From positions 1 through 7,167 of the forward strand of contig CAJUQU010000205.1 in assembly GCA_910588595.1 (NCBI GenBank): a DNA stretch of 7,167 nucleotides, read 5' to 3'. This DNA comes from an uncultured Lachnospiraceae bacterium. Lineage in GTDB: Bacteria; Bacillota_A; Clostridia; Lachnospirales; Lachnospiraceae. Position 1 is the stretch's first letter. The number at the start of each line of letters is the position of its first letter. Both the position numbers and the translations under genes were made by a program. Shown here in pieces: positions 1 through 5,496 of the stretch. A model generated the notes under the pieces. It did no database searches. It was not told the DNA's origin and saw only the letters and a list, made by a program, of their open reading frames with translations.

Positions 1-52
1 CTGTATACCCTTATTCTGCATAGAATATACAAGGCTTGCACTAATCAAAATT
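1..52. other. AT-rich flank downstream of the small basic gene
   Basis: Only a 6-bp palindrome (TATTCT, GCAT loop, AGAATA, 12-27) is visible, without a U-run on either strand, so I do not call a terminator. The gene's true 3' environment is cut off by the window. Confidence 0.3.
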
Positions 53-289
53 TTATAGATCCTTATATATCCACCGTCCATCCTTATCCTGCCCGATCAC
101 ATGATCCTCATACCACTGATTACAAAACTGGGCGTACTCTCGGTATTGTCTTTGTAGTTCCGATATGCTATTGTCTGTCTCTAGTGAAGGTTTTGTAACC
201 TTTTCTTTTGATTGCATTTTTACTTTTGATCGTTTCATTCCTTTTGATTGCTTTCTTGTTTTCGCATCTTCAAAATTGATTATGTCCAT
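53..289 (-). CDS. small basic hypothetical protein (78 aa)
   Basis: I do not recognise the family. The ATG start has a textbook ribosome site (AGGAGG, 5-base spacing, at 295-300), which is the best evidence that it is a real gene. Residues 10-35 are very rich in Lys and Arg and probably disordered. A Ser/Thr/Glu linker follows, and the last 35 residues look like a short helix plus a compact aromatic tail (motifs QFCNQWYEDH and DGRWIYKD). There is no signal peptide, membrane segment or Cys pair suggesting a metal site. The gene sits in a spacer far richer in AT than the rest of the window and is preceded by a long leader hairpin. It is separated by about 320 bases from the acyltransferase operon upstream, so it is probably a separate unit. 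A nucleic-acid-binding role would fit the basic N-terminus, but that is a guess. Confidence 0.7.
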   Translation of the reverse strand: MDIINFEDAKTRKQSKGMKRSKVKMQSKEKVTKPSLETDNSISELQRQYREYAQFCNQWYEDHVIGQDKDGRWIYKDL

Positions 290-337
290 TATATCCTCCT
301 CATTTTTCGTATGATTATTTTATGTTATCTTGATATT

Positions 338-409
338 TTAAGGCATCAAAATAAGCCCTCTATCAATCATATTTCTACAACTGATAAAGGACTTATGCTG
401 ATGTCCTAA
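338..409 (-). ncRNA. long imperfect leader hairpin with GAAA tetraloop
   Basis: Folding the minus-strand RNA pairs bases 376-409 with 371-338 around a GAAA loop (372-375). Of 34 opposed positions I count 25 Watson-Crick pairs, 7 G-U wobbles (369/378, 368/379, 366/381, 360/387, 356/391, 349/398, 341/406) and 2 mismatches (350/397, 343/404). On the plus strand those 7 wobbles would be A-C clashes, so the continuous stem exists only in minus-strand RNA. It lies between a candidate promoter (439-466) and the small basic gene, ending 48 bases before its ATG, so a leader structure is the simplest reading. The downstream flank is U-rich (TTATTTT after the inner stem), so a terminator or attenuator is a real alternative. 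A decayed MITE-like element is also possible, although no convincing target-site duplication is visible. Confidence 0.7.
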
Positions 410-438
410 TTATTTAGTTCATATCATATTAAGGCTCT

Positions 439-466
439 ATAATAATTGGTGTATAAATGGTGTAAA
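439..466 (-). promoter_or_regulatory. candidate sigma-A-type promoter for the small basic gene
   Basis: On the minus strand, TTTACA (461-466) and TATTAT (439-444) are separated by 16 bases, each matching the vegetative consensus at 5 of 6 positions. Initiation would fall near 432, giving a leader of about 140 bases that contains the whole 338-409 hairpin. The region is AT-rich, so chance matches are likely. A weaker alternative lies downstream of the hairpin (TTGATG then TAACAT, 16-base spacing). Confidence 0.4.
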
Positions 467-609
467 TTCAATTAATCCAACTGTTGAAACACGCATAAAA
501 CAAGGCTTTAACATACTTTTAATTCTTACATTATCGTAAGATTGGGGTGATGTTTTGCAAACCTGATACACCTTGTTATAAGTCTGCAGATTTCATTGAT
601 ATCCCCCCC

Positions 610-1800
610 TCACTTCAACATCTCCGCATGATTGACGATCGCCGTATTGTACAGAAACAATATATCCGCACCGTCAAAGTCCACATACTCCCCGATCCGC
701 GCAGAGTCGATATAGCGCAGATCGATCAGCGTGATCTCGCTGTAAGCTCCCAGCAGAAGCGGTACCAGGCTGCTCGTGTAGGAATCCCTGAAAATAACCA
801 GCCTCTTGTCCGTAACAGCATCAGGACTCTTGATGACCTGCAGCGACGACGCACCGCCCACAAACACGTCATACTTGTCAAGACTCTTGCCGTCATCAAG
901 CTTATCCAGCTGATACACAGGTTTTAACACGGCTCCCGCCTCGTCGGGCAGACGCACCTTTCCTGCATCCTCCCCGCCCAGCATGTTCTCTTCAAGGCTC
1001 CACACCACCGCTGTCTCTGTCATCTCATCCGTCAGATACATGATCGTGTCCGGTTCCATGGGAAGCGCCGCCTGTCCATAGTACACACCGTAAAAATCCG
1101 GTATCTCATGTTCTGTAAATCCGGTGTCTTCTCCTTTTGAGAAATTCAAAGAACCGCCCACTCCTATCGCATCCGCGAGATGGTGCGCCACATCCAGGAT
1201 CCGCTCCTGCCGCCAATGTGTATCTGTGTGATAATAATCGTCGATATCCAGATCTGAAATGATATCGATATAAGCAAAATCTGCGTTCGCTGCAAGCTCC
1301 TGAGACAGCAGTTTGATCATATGCTCATAGTCTATAGACGGATACCCGCTTTGTTTTGCCAGGAAATAATTCTTATCCGGCACGATCGCATACCACACGT
1401 CCTGCTCTGGAAAATACTGCTGCCAAAGTCCCGTCATCTTCACCGCAAAGCGCTTCACCGACGATTCATTCAGCGGATATTCCAGTTTTGCAGCGTGATC
1501 TAGTACCACGTAAATATCATTGTTTTCCTTCTGCTGCAGCACGTCATAGGCAAAATATGCCTTGATGCGCCGCAGTCCGTCCCGAAATGGAAAGTGATCT
1601 AGCAGATACTTCTCCGTATCGTCCATAAAAGACTTATCCGCAACATTCTCCCGTGTCAGTTCCGGCTTTTCCGCCAGACGACGACGCTCTGACCTGGACA
1701 CTGTCTGATCTGGATCGACGGCAAGTATCACGATCATGCCTGCCAGAAAGACCATAAAACTACAGATCACAATTCCCCACTCCCATTTAGAACGCCTCAC
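610..1800 (-). CDS. DHHW-family SGNH protein, probable glycan O-acyltransferase partner of the adjacent MBOAT
   Basis: Expected to receive an acyl group exported by the MBOAT protein and place it on an extracytoplasmic glycan, as AlgJ/AlgX do for alginate. With 396 residues, it has a basic N-terminus, one membrane anchor (about 8-28), then an outward-facing domain. The catalytic signature is visible: DTHW at 193-196 (Asp193, His195) and RDSY with probable nucleophile Ser340, the order seen in AlgX-type triads. Other family-like features are a FPFRD segment near 70 and VPDKNYF near 140. I start at the GTG at 1800 because GGAGGTGG (1806-1813) lies 7 bases before it. The GTG at 1809 overlaps that site and would add three residues. 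It follows the MBOAT gene by about 55 bases and ends its operon. The family assignment is good; the glycan substrate is unknown. Confidence 0.85.
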   Translation of the reverse strand: MRRSKWEWGIVICSFMVFLAGMIVILAVDPDQTVSRSERRRLAEKPELTRENVADKSFMDDTEKYLLDHFPFRDGLRRIKAYFAYDVLQQKENNDIYVVLDHAAKLEYPLNESSVKRFAVKMTGLWQQYFPEQDVWYAIVPDKNYFLAKQSGYPSIDYEHMIKLLSQELAANADFAYIDIISDLDIDDYYHTDTHWRQERILDVAHHLADAIGVGGSLNFSKGEDTGFTEHEIPDFYGVYYGQAALPMEPDTIMYLTDEMTETAVVWSLEENMLGGEDAGKVRLPDEAGAVLKPVYQLDKLDDGKSLDKYDVFVGGASSLQVIKSPDAVTDKRLVIFRDSYTSSLVPLLLGAYSEITLIDLRYIDSARIGEYVDFDGADILFLYNTAIVNHAEMLK

Positions 1801-1805
1801 CGCAG

Positions 1806-1813
1806 CCACCTCC
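1806..1813 (-). promoter_or_regulatory. ribosome binding site that sets the DHHW gene start
   Basis: GGAGGTGG on the minus strand is almost perfectly complementary to the 16S tail and stands 7 bases before the GTG at 1800. The upstream GTG at 1809 lies inside this site and has only a too-close GGGAGG before it, so the shorter protein is favoured. Confidence 0.6.
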
Positions 1814-1855
1814 CTCCCGAAATACTAATACAAAATCTCTGTTTAATACGCCATC

Positions 1856-3301
1856 TCAAAACCGGAAATACAAGAACGGGTTAAATGAGCCATCGATCAG
1901 ATACGCCGTACTTACCAGCAATAATACAATTGTCACCGCAGCTCGCAGAATATGAACGATCCTCTCCCCTGCCCCTGCCATCTGCACCCGGTCACGCAGC
2001 TTTGTCAAGAGCCACACCGGAAACGGCACCGAACCGACCAGTCCGATGCACAGCATCACGATCCGATTTCTCAAAAGATATGATTGTACTGCCACCTGCG
2101 CAGCCCCCATACTGGCGGCAACGCGGCTGCCAGCCCCAAACATCGCCAATATGTCCGCCGCCGCTCCCGACAGTGTGTCGTTATGAAACACCAGAAAGCT
2201 CACGAGTATCACGATCCCTACATACATATGCAGAATCACATTCAAGACAATTTTCGGCAGAAATCTGTTGCGCTCATACAACCTGCTGATCCCCTTCTCA
2301 AAGACCAGGAGCACGGCAAACAACAATCCCCACACGATAAAATTCCAGCCTGCCCCGTGCCACAACCCTGTAAAGAGCCATACAACGAAGACATTCAGGA
2401 TCCATCTTGGCATATTCACCCGGTTTCCGCCCATGGGAATGTACACATAATCGCGGAACCACGCACCGAGCGTAATGTGCCACCGCCGCCAGAACTCACT
2501 CACACTCCGGGCGATAAACGGATACCTGAAGTTCTCAGGGAAGTCAAATCCAAGCATTTTCCCCAGACCGATCGCCATATCGGAATACCCCGAAAAATCA
2601 AAATAGATCTGAAGCGCAACAGCGACCGCATACGCCCACGAAACCATGAGACTGCGCTGCCCGAGCGCCGCGATCTCCGCCACAAACTCACCTGACACAT
2701 TGGCGATCAGAACCTTTTTTCCGAGCCCTACCGCAAAACGGACCATACCATCGCAAAATTTCGTACGTATATTCGATAAGTCAGCTCCTGATGTCAGTGT
2801 CCGTTCAATCTCACTGTATCGAACGATCGGTCCCGCCACCAACTGCGGAAAGAGCGTCACATACGCCGCGTAAGTGACAATGTCCTTCTGTCGTTCCACC
2901 CGCTTGTGATACACATCAACACAATAACTGGCAATCTGAAAAGTATAAAAAGAGATTCCGATCGGGAGCGCGATCGCTCTCGTCTTGATGCCAAACACCG
3001 TATTCATGAAAAAATTAAAATATTTGAAATAAAACAATGCCGCAAACGGCAAAAGAACAGACAGGACATAAAATATCCTGGCTGCCCTTCTCTCCCTGAA
3101 TCTGTCCACCAGCCACAAAAGCGCATAGGAGAGCGCGATCTGCGCAAGCATCAGCAGCACATAGACTGGCTCCCCCCATGCATAGAACAACAGCGACATC
3201 ACCAGGAGCACACAGTTCCTGCCCTTCTGCGGCGAAACATAATACAGAAAAATAGTTGCTGGCAGGAAAAAGTATAAAAATGTAATACTGGAAAAAAGCA
3301 T
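1856..3301 (-). CDS. AlgI-like MBOAT-family membrane O-acyltransferase (481 aa, complete)
   Basis: A polytopic enzyme expected to take an acyl (usually acetyl) group from a cytoplasmic donor and pass it across the membrane to a partner that modifies a cell-surface glycan. The family's landmarks occur in order: LFYAWGEP (38-45), PIGISFYTFQ (113-122), FPQLVAGPIVR (151-161), FDFSGYSDMAIG (234-245), FWRRWHITLGAWFRDYVYIP (270-289) with His275, then TGLWHGAGWNF (311-321) with the conserved putative catalytic His315, and a C-terminal NPFLYFRF. About ten or more hydrophobic segments are spread along the chain, and the length is typical of AlgI/DltB relatives. The ATG has AGGAGAGG just upstream. The stop of the lipoprotein gene lies 24 bases before this start and the DHHW gene follows closely, so the three are probably cotranscribed. 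Near residue 373 it reads VFHND where the second MBOAT here reads IFRST. Confidence 0.93.
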   Translation of the reverse strand: MLFSSITFLYFFLPATIFLYYVSPQKGRNCVLLVMSLLFYAWGEPVYVLLMLAQIALSYALLWLVDRFRERRAARIFYVLSVLLPFAALFYFKYFNFFMNTVFGIKTRAIALPIGISFYTFQIASYCVDVYHKRVERQKDIVTYAAYVTLFPQLVAGPIVRYSEIERTLTSGADLSNIRTKFCDGMVRFAVGLGKKVLIANVSGEFVAEIAALGQRSLMVSWAYAVAVALQIYFDFSGYSDMAIGLGKMLGFDFPENFRYPFIARSVSEFWRRWHITLGAWFRDYVYIPMGGNRVNMPRWILNVFVVWLFTGLWHGAGWNFIVWGLLFAVLLVFEKGISRLYERNRFLPKIVLNVILHMYVGIVILVSFLVFHNDTLSGAAADILAMFGAGSRVAASMGAAQVAVQSYLLRNRIVMLCIGLVGSVPFPVWLLTKLRDRVQMAGAGERIVHILRAAVTIVLLLVSTAYLIDGSFNPFLYFRF

Positions 3302-3325
3302 TTTCGCCTCTCCTACTATGTGATC

Positions 3326-3940
3326 TTATATTGAATTTGCCTTTTCAAGCGTATCTGATACCTTCATATCCCTCGACTCTGCAGCCGCAACCGCCTTTGC
3401 GAGCACCTCAGATGCGGTATCCTGAAATCCCATCACAAAAAATATGTCATTTCCGAAAATCACGGCATACTGCTGTTCTGCGCTGACACACACCCACTTT
3501 GCCGGATTGATGTTATCCATAAGCTGCTTGCGGATCCCCTCTGCATCCGCGTCATCTGTTGTCCTGATGTAAATGGCACTGTAGGGTGTGGAGGATATCA
3601 TTGACTCGGAGAGGTAGACCCCCTCAATGCCGTCCAGCGCTGTCAGACCCGTGTGATATGACAACATGTCTGCATCCCCTAGGTCAAGCTCCGTCATCAC
3701 GGCACCACCCATAGGGAGCAGATCTTCCGCCACTCCCCCGTACACCTCGTCAAAAAATGCCGACACCTCATCCGCACTGTTCAGATGCACCATTCCCGCA
3801 GTGTCCGCATTTTCCTCGGACGATACCTCGTCGGACGTCCTGTCACCGCTCTTGTTGCCACACCCAGTCATCGCTGACATGGACAGTGCCATGATCATTG
3901 CCATGATCCCTATTTTGCTAACGATTGTTTTCTTCTTCAT
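3326..3940 (-). CDS. DUF4358-type lipoprotein (204 aa)
   Basis: A probable secreted lipoprotein anchored on the outer face of the membrane. Residues 1-23 form a KKK-led hydrophobic signal, and MTGC ends at Cys27, a plausible though not perfect lipobox. An acidic Ser/Glu linker (about 30-48) leads into a compact domain (about 50-185) containing VYLSESMISSTPYS, INPAKWVCVS and YAVIFGNDIFFVMG. This pattern resembles DUF4358, a domain of unknown biochemical role that I recall being common in clostridia; the match is from memory and not a profile hit. The ATG is preceded by GGAGGG (9-base spacing). It is the first gene after the sigma/anti-sigma pair and directly precedes the MBOAT and DHHW genes. 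That position suggests an accessory or sensing role in the O-acylation machinery. Confidence 0.75.
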   Translation of the reverse strand: MKKKTIVSKIGIMAMIMALSMSAMTGCGNKSGDRTSDEVSSEENADTAGMVHLNSADEVSAFFDEVYGGVAEDLLPMGGAVMTELDLGDADMLSYHTGLTALDGIEGVYLSESMISSTPYSAIYIRTTDDADAEGIRKQLMDNINPAKWVCVSAEQQYAVIFGNDIFFVMGFQDTASEVLAKAVAAAESRDMKVSDTLEKANSI

Positions 3941-3960
3941 AAGAGTATACCCTCCATTTC

Positions 3961-3999
3961 TCGATCACGTCCGGATCTATCATCCCCAGACATGATCTA
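3961..3999 (-). promoter_or_regulatory. leader hairpin just upstream of the lipoprotein ribosome site
   Basis: In minus-strand RNA, 3986-3997 pairs with 3963-3974 as a continuous 12-bp stem (arms GATCATGTCTGG and CCGGACGTGATC) with two G-U pairs at 3968/3992 and 3972/3988. A possible 13th G-U pair leaves a 9-base loop. Both wobbles would be A-C mismatches on the other strand. No U-run follows, so it is not a standard terminator. It ends about 7 bases before the GGAGGG at 3950-3955, so it could affect translation, protect the 5' end, or mark a processing point between the sigma genes and the acyltransferase genes. Confidence 0.6.
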
Positions 4000-4045
4000 A
4001 TCCTATTGTTTCCTTCACTTTTCACAAATATTCACACTTAACTGA

Positions 4046-4075
4046 ACATAAAACCATTTCTAGCGCTCCATCCAA
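4046..4075 (-). promoter_or_regulatory. weak candidate promoter for the lipoprotein-MBOAT-DHHW operon
   Basis: The 182-base gap between the anti-sigma gene and the lipoprotein gene is long for an operon and suggests a promoter. The best vegetative-type candidate is TTGGAT (4070-4075) with TTTTAT 16 bases downstream (about 4048-4053), each with only about 4 of 6 matches. A second option is TTGTGA with TAGGAT slightly further downstream. No ECF-type GAAC/CGTC pair is clear. Treat this as a placeholder. Confidence 0.25.
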
Positions 4076-4122
4076 TCAGAAATCAGACTGTGCAGATTCC
4101 TTACTATTGGCTGTATCAATCA

Positions 4123-4869
4123 TCACTCAACGACAAGCAGATATGTCACCTCCTGTCCTGGAGCATCCGGCTCAACTTCCCTCAGCATGAGATCGTAAGT
4201 CTGATCTAGTTCCAATAGATCCATACTCTCTGACAACACTATGGAACAAAAGATCTGAATCTCACTGTCCGTCTCTATGCCAGGCTGATCCGATGAGAGT
4301 ATCTTGGCGGTATACAAGATCCCGCTGTCCATGCTGACATCCATATCGAGAATCTCAACTGTTGCATGAAAGCTGCCTGGTTCTGACCATGCCCCTTCTT
4401 CCATCGCCATGCCGCCATTTGCTGTATCTGCTGCTGCATCCATACCGGAAACAACACTCTTTTCACTGTCGCTCCCATCTGCTGCAGCCGCATTGACCTC
4501 CTCCTCGCAGGCTGCCGCTTCCTGTTTTGCCGTATCTGCTGCCTCATAAGCACCCGCCGCCTGCGGCGCAGTGTCCGCTGTTTGACCGGACTCTCCTTTT
4601 ATCCCCACGTTCCTAACCATTGCCGGCACGATCAGCACCGCGCACACACACGCCGCCGCAACGCCTGCCCATACCTTGTACTTCACTTTTCTGTCACGTG
4701 TATTTTCTGTCGGAGTATCTGTTACAGGAAAGTCCGTTATGCGCAAATCGGTCCTGACATTCTCGGAAGCCGGCTTTTTGTCCTCCAGCCCCGCCTCGAT
4801 ACGGGCCCACAGATCCGGCACTTCGCTGTCTACAAACGCCCTGTACTCCCTCTCCAAATCTCTACTCAT
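4123..4869 (-). CDS. probable anti-sigma factor, single-pass membrane protein (248 aa)
   Basis: Expected to bind and hold the ECF sigma factor at the membrane until a signal releases it. The evidence is position and layout: the ATG overlaps the end of the sigma gene by 8 bases (translational coupling, AAGGAG 8 bases upstream). A short acidic cytoplasmic N-terminus carries SEVPDLWARIEAGL (15-28), a juxtamembrane KVKYK leads into one membrane helix (about 67-86), and an extracytoplasmic part follows. There is no HxxxCxxC zinc motif, so it is not a classical zinc anti-sigma protein. Residues 97-160 are a low-complexity Ala/Glu/Asp/Thr stretch, probably a disordered wall-spanning spacer. The last 85 or so residues look beta-rich and could be the sensing domain. 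No protease-cleavage motif is recognisable. Sequence identity to a named family was not established. Confidence 0.75.
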   Translation of the reverse strand: MSRDLEREYRAFVDSEVPDLWARIEAGLEDKKPASENVRTDLRITDFPVTDTPTENTRDRKVKYKVWAGVAAACVCAVLIVPAMVRNVGIKGESGQTADTAPQAAGAYEAADTAKQEAAACEEEVNAAAADGSDSEKSVVSGMDAAADTANGGMAMEEGAWSEPGSFHATVEILDMDVSMDSGILYTAKILSSDQPGIETDSEIQIFCSIVLSESMDLLELDQTYDLMLREVEPDAPGQEVTYLLVVE

Positions 4870-5395
4870 AACCGCATCTCCTTAACTTCTGAATCGCATT
4901 CTGATAGCGCCAGGTCACTGTCCCGAGCGGGACTTTCAGAACGTCCGCTATCTCCTGGAAAGTCATCTCGCCCATGATCTTTAAGTGCACGACTTCTCGT
5001 TCCTTCGGCTTGAGCGCATCAAGCGCCTGCCGCAGGCTCATGTCAGCTATTACCTCCTTTTCGACAGATACATTCGAAGCGTTTTCTGTCATTGTGTCTG
5101 CAAAATCCTCCATCAGCACTTCCCGCTTCGTCTTTCGCAGAAGGTCTACTGCCATGTTTCTGGCGATCGCAGCCATCCATGCCCTGTGTCCGTTTCCCCC
5201 ACGATATGTATCCGCAAGCCGCCACAATTTCATAAAAAATTCACTCGTCACGTCCTCTGCATCCTCGCGGTTTGATACGGTCTGAAGCACGATCGTGTAT
5301 ATATAGCCTATATATGCCTCATAGACTTCATGCAATGCGCTCTTGTCACCTGACCTCATGCGTTCCATGCATGCACTGAATTGTTTCTCTTCCAC
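4862..5395 (-). CDS. ECF (sigma-70 family group 4) RNA polymerase sigma factor (177 aa)
   Basis: Directs RNA polymerase to a small regulon, normally including its own operon. Region 2 is visible at about 22-90, including the NREDAEDVTSEFFMKLWR stretch (42-59) that contacts core and the -10 element, and AWMAAIARNMAVDLLRK (72-88). After a short linker, region 4 spans about 122-173 with LKPKEREVVHLKI and the helix-turn-helix TFQEIADVLKVPLGTVTWRYQNA. The length is standard for the class. The start is a GTG at 5395 supported by GAGGGGAG five bases upstream (5401-5408). It shares bases with the membrane partner gene that follows. Its distance from the upstream SGNH gene is 101 bases with no obvious terminator between, so read-through from the first acyltransferase pair is possible. 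Confidence 0.95.
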   Translation of the reverse strand: MEEKQFSACMERMRSGDKSALHEVYEAYIGYIYTIVLQTVSNREDAEDVTSEFFMKLWRLADTYRGGNGHRAWMAAIARNMAVDLLRKTKREVLMEDFADTMTENASNVSVEKEVIADMSLRQALDALKPKEREVVHLKIMGEMTFQEIADVLKVPLGTVTWRYQNAIQKLRRCGYE

Positions 5396-5400
5396 ACTGA

Positions 5401-5417
5401 CTCCCCTCTGGGAAAAG
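5401..5417 (-). promoter_or_regulatory. sigma-factor ribosome site inside a small hairpin
   Basis: GAGGGGAG (5401-5408) serves the GTG at 5395. In minus-strand RNA its G-rich part can pair with TTTCCC just upstream (5410-5415) across a 3-base loop, giving about six pairs including two G-U. The stem is short and marginal, but it would cover the ribosome site, so translational damping of the sigma factor is conceivable. Confidence 0.3.
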
Positions 5418-5496
5418 CAAAGACCTCTGATAATCTATACACGTATTTCCCTCTGTATTTTTATGGCTTATTTGTAAGATATATTATTTATCTGCA

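Larger units (their letters stand above)
290..609. other. AT-rich intergenic region, about 320 bases
   Basis: This spacer holds the promoter and hairpin listed separately. Other structure is weak. A 6-bp hairpin (TCTTAC/GTAAGA, 524-541) lies downstream of the DHHW gene, nested inside a longer-range complement (AACAAGG/CCTTGTT, 499-505 with 571-577) followed by TTTTAT on the minus strand. That nested structure could be a poor terminator for the acyltransferase operon, but no classical GC stem plus U-run is present. I see no convincing protein-coding frame: the plus-strand frame entering at 547 runs antisense into the DHHW gene. Confidence 0.5.

Noticed and set aside
338..409. Reading the long hairpin as an ordinary rho-independent terminator only
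   Set aside because: The stem is much longer and more AT-rich than typical terminators, and the T-run is interrupted and lies inside the extended pairing; kept as an alternative, not the main call.
29..508. ACAAGGCTT direct repeat at 29-37 and 500-508 flanking the small-gene module
   Set aside because: Nine bases in AT-rich sequence with no longer homology and no element boundaries; not enough for an attachment site or insertion-sequence scar.
547..927. Plus-strand open frame of about 126 codons
   Set aside because: It runs antisense to the 3' end of the DHHW gene, has no family-like motifs and no clear ribosome site; the minus-strand gene explains the open frame.
2084..2695. Long plus-strand open frame (about 203 codons)
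   Set aside because: It is fully antisense to the MBOAT gene, with His/Pro/Arg-rich composition typical of a shadow frame.
4275..4553. Minus-strand alternative frame in the anti-sigma gene, considered as a frameshift remnant
   Set aside because: The main frame is continuous from membrane helix to C-terminus; the alternative reads as Gln/Arg-rich sequence produced by the repetitive Ala/Glu codons.
5396..5496. ECF-type autoregulatory promoter upstream of the sigma gene
   Set aside because: I looked for GAAC-like and CGTC-like elements 16-17 bases apart and found only partial matches (for example CGTGTA without a good -35 element), so it is not called.
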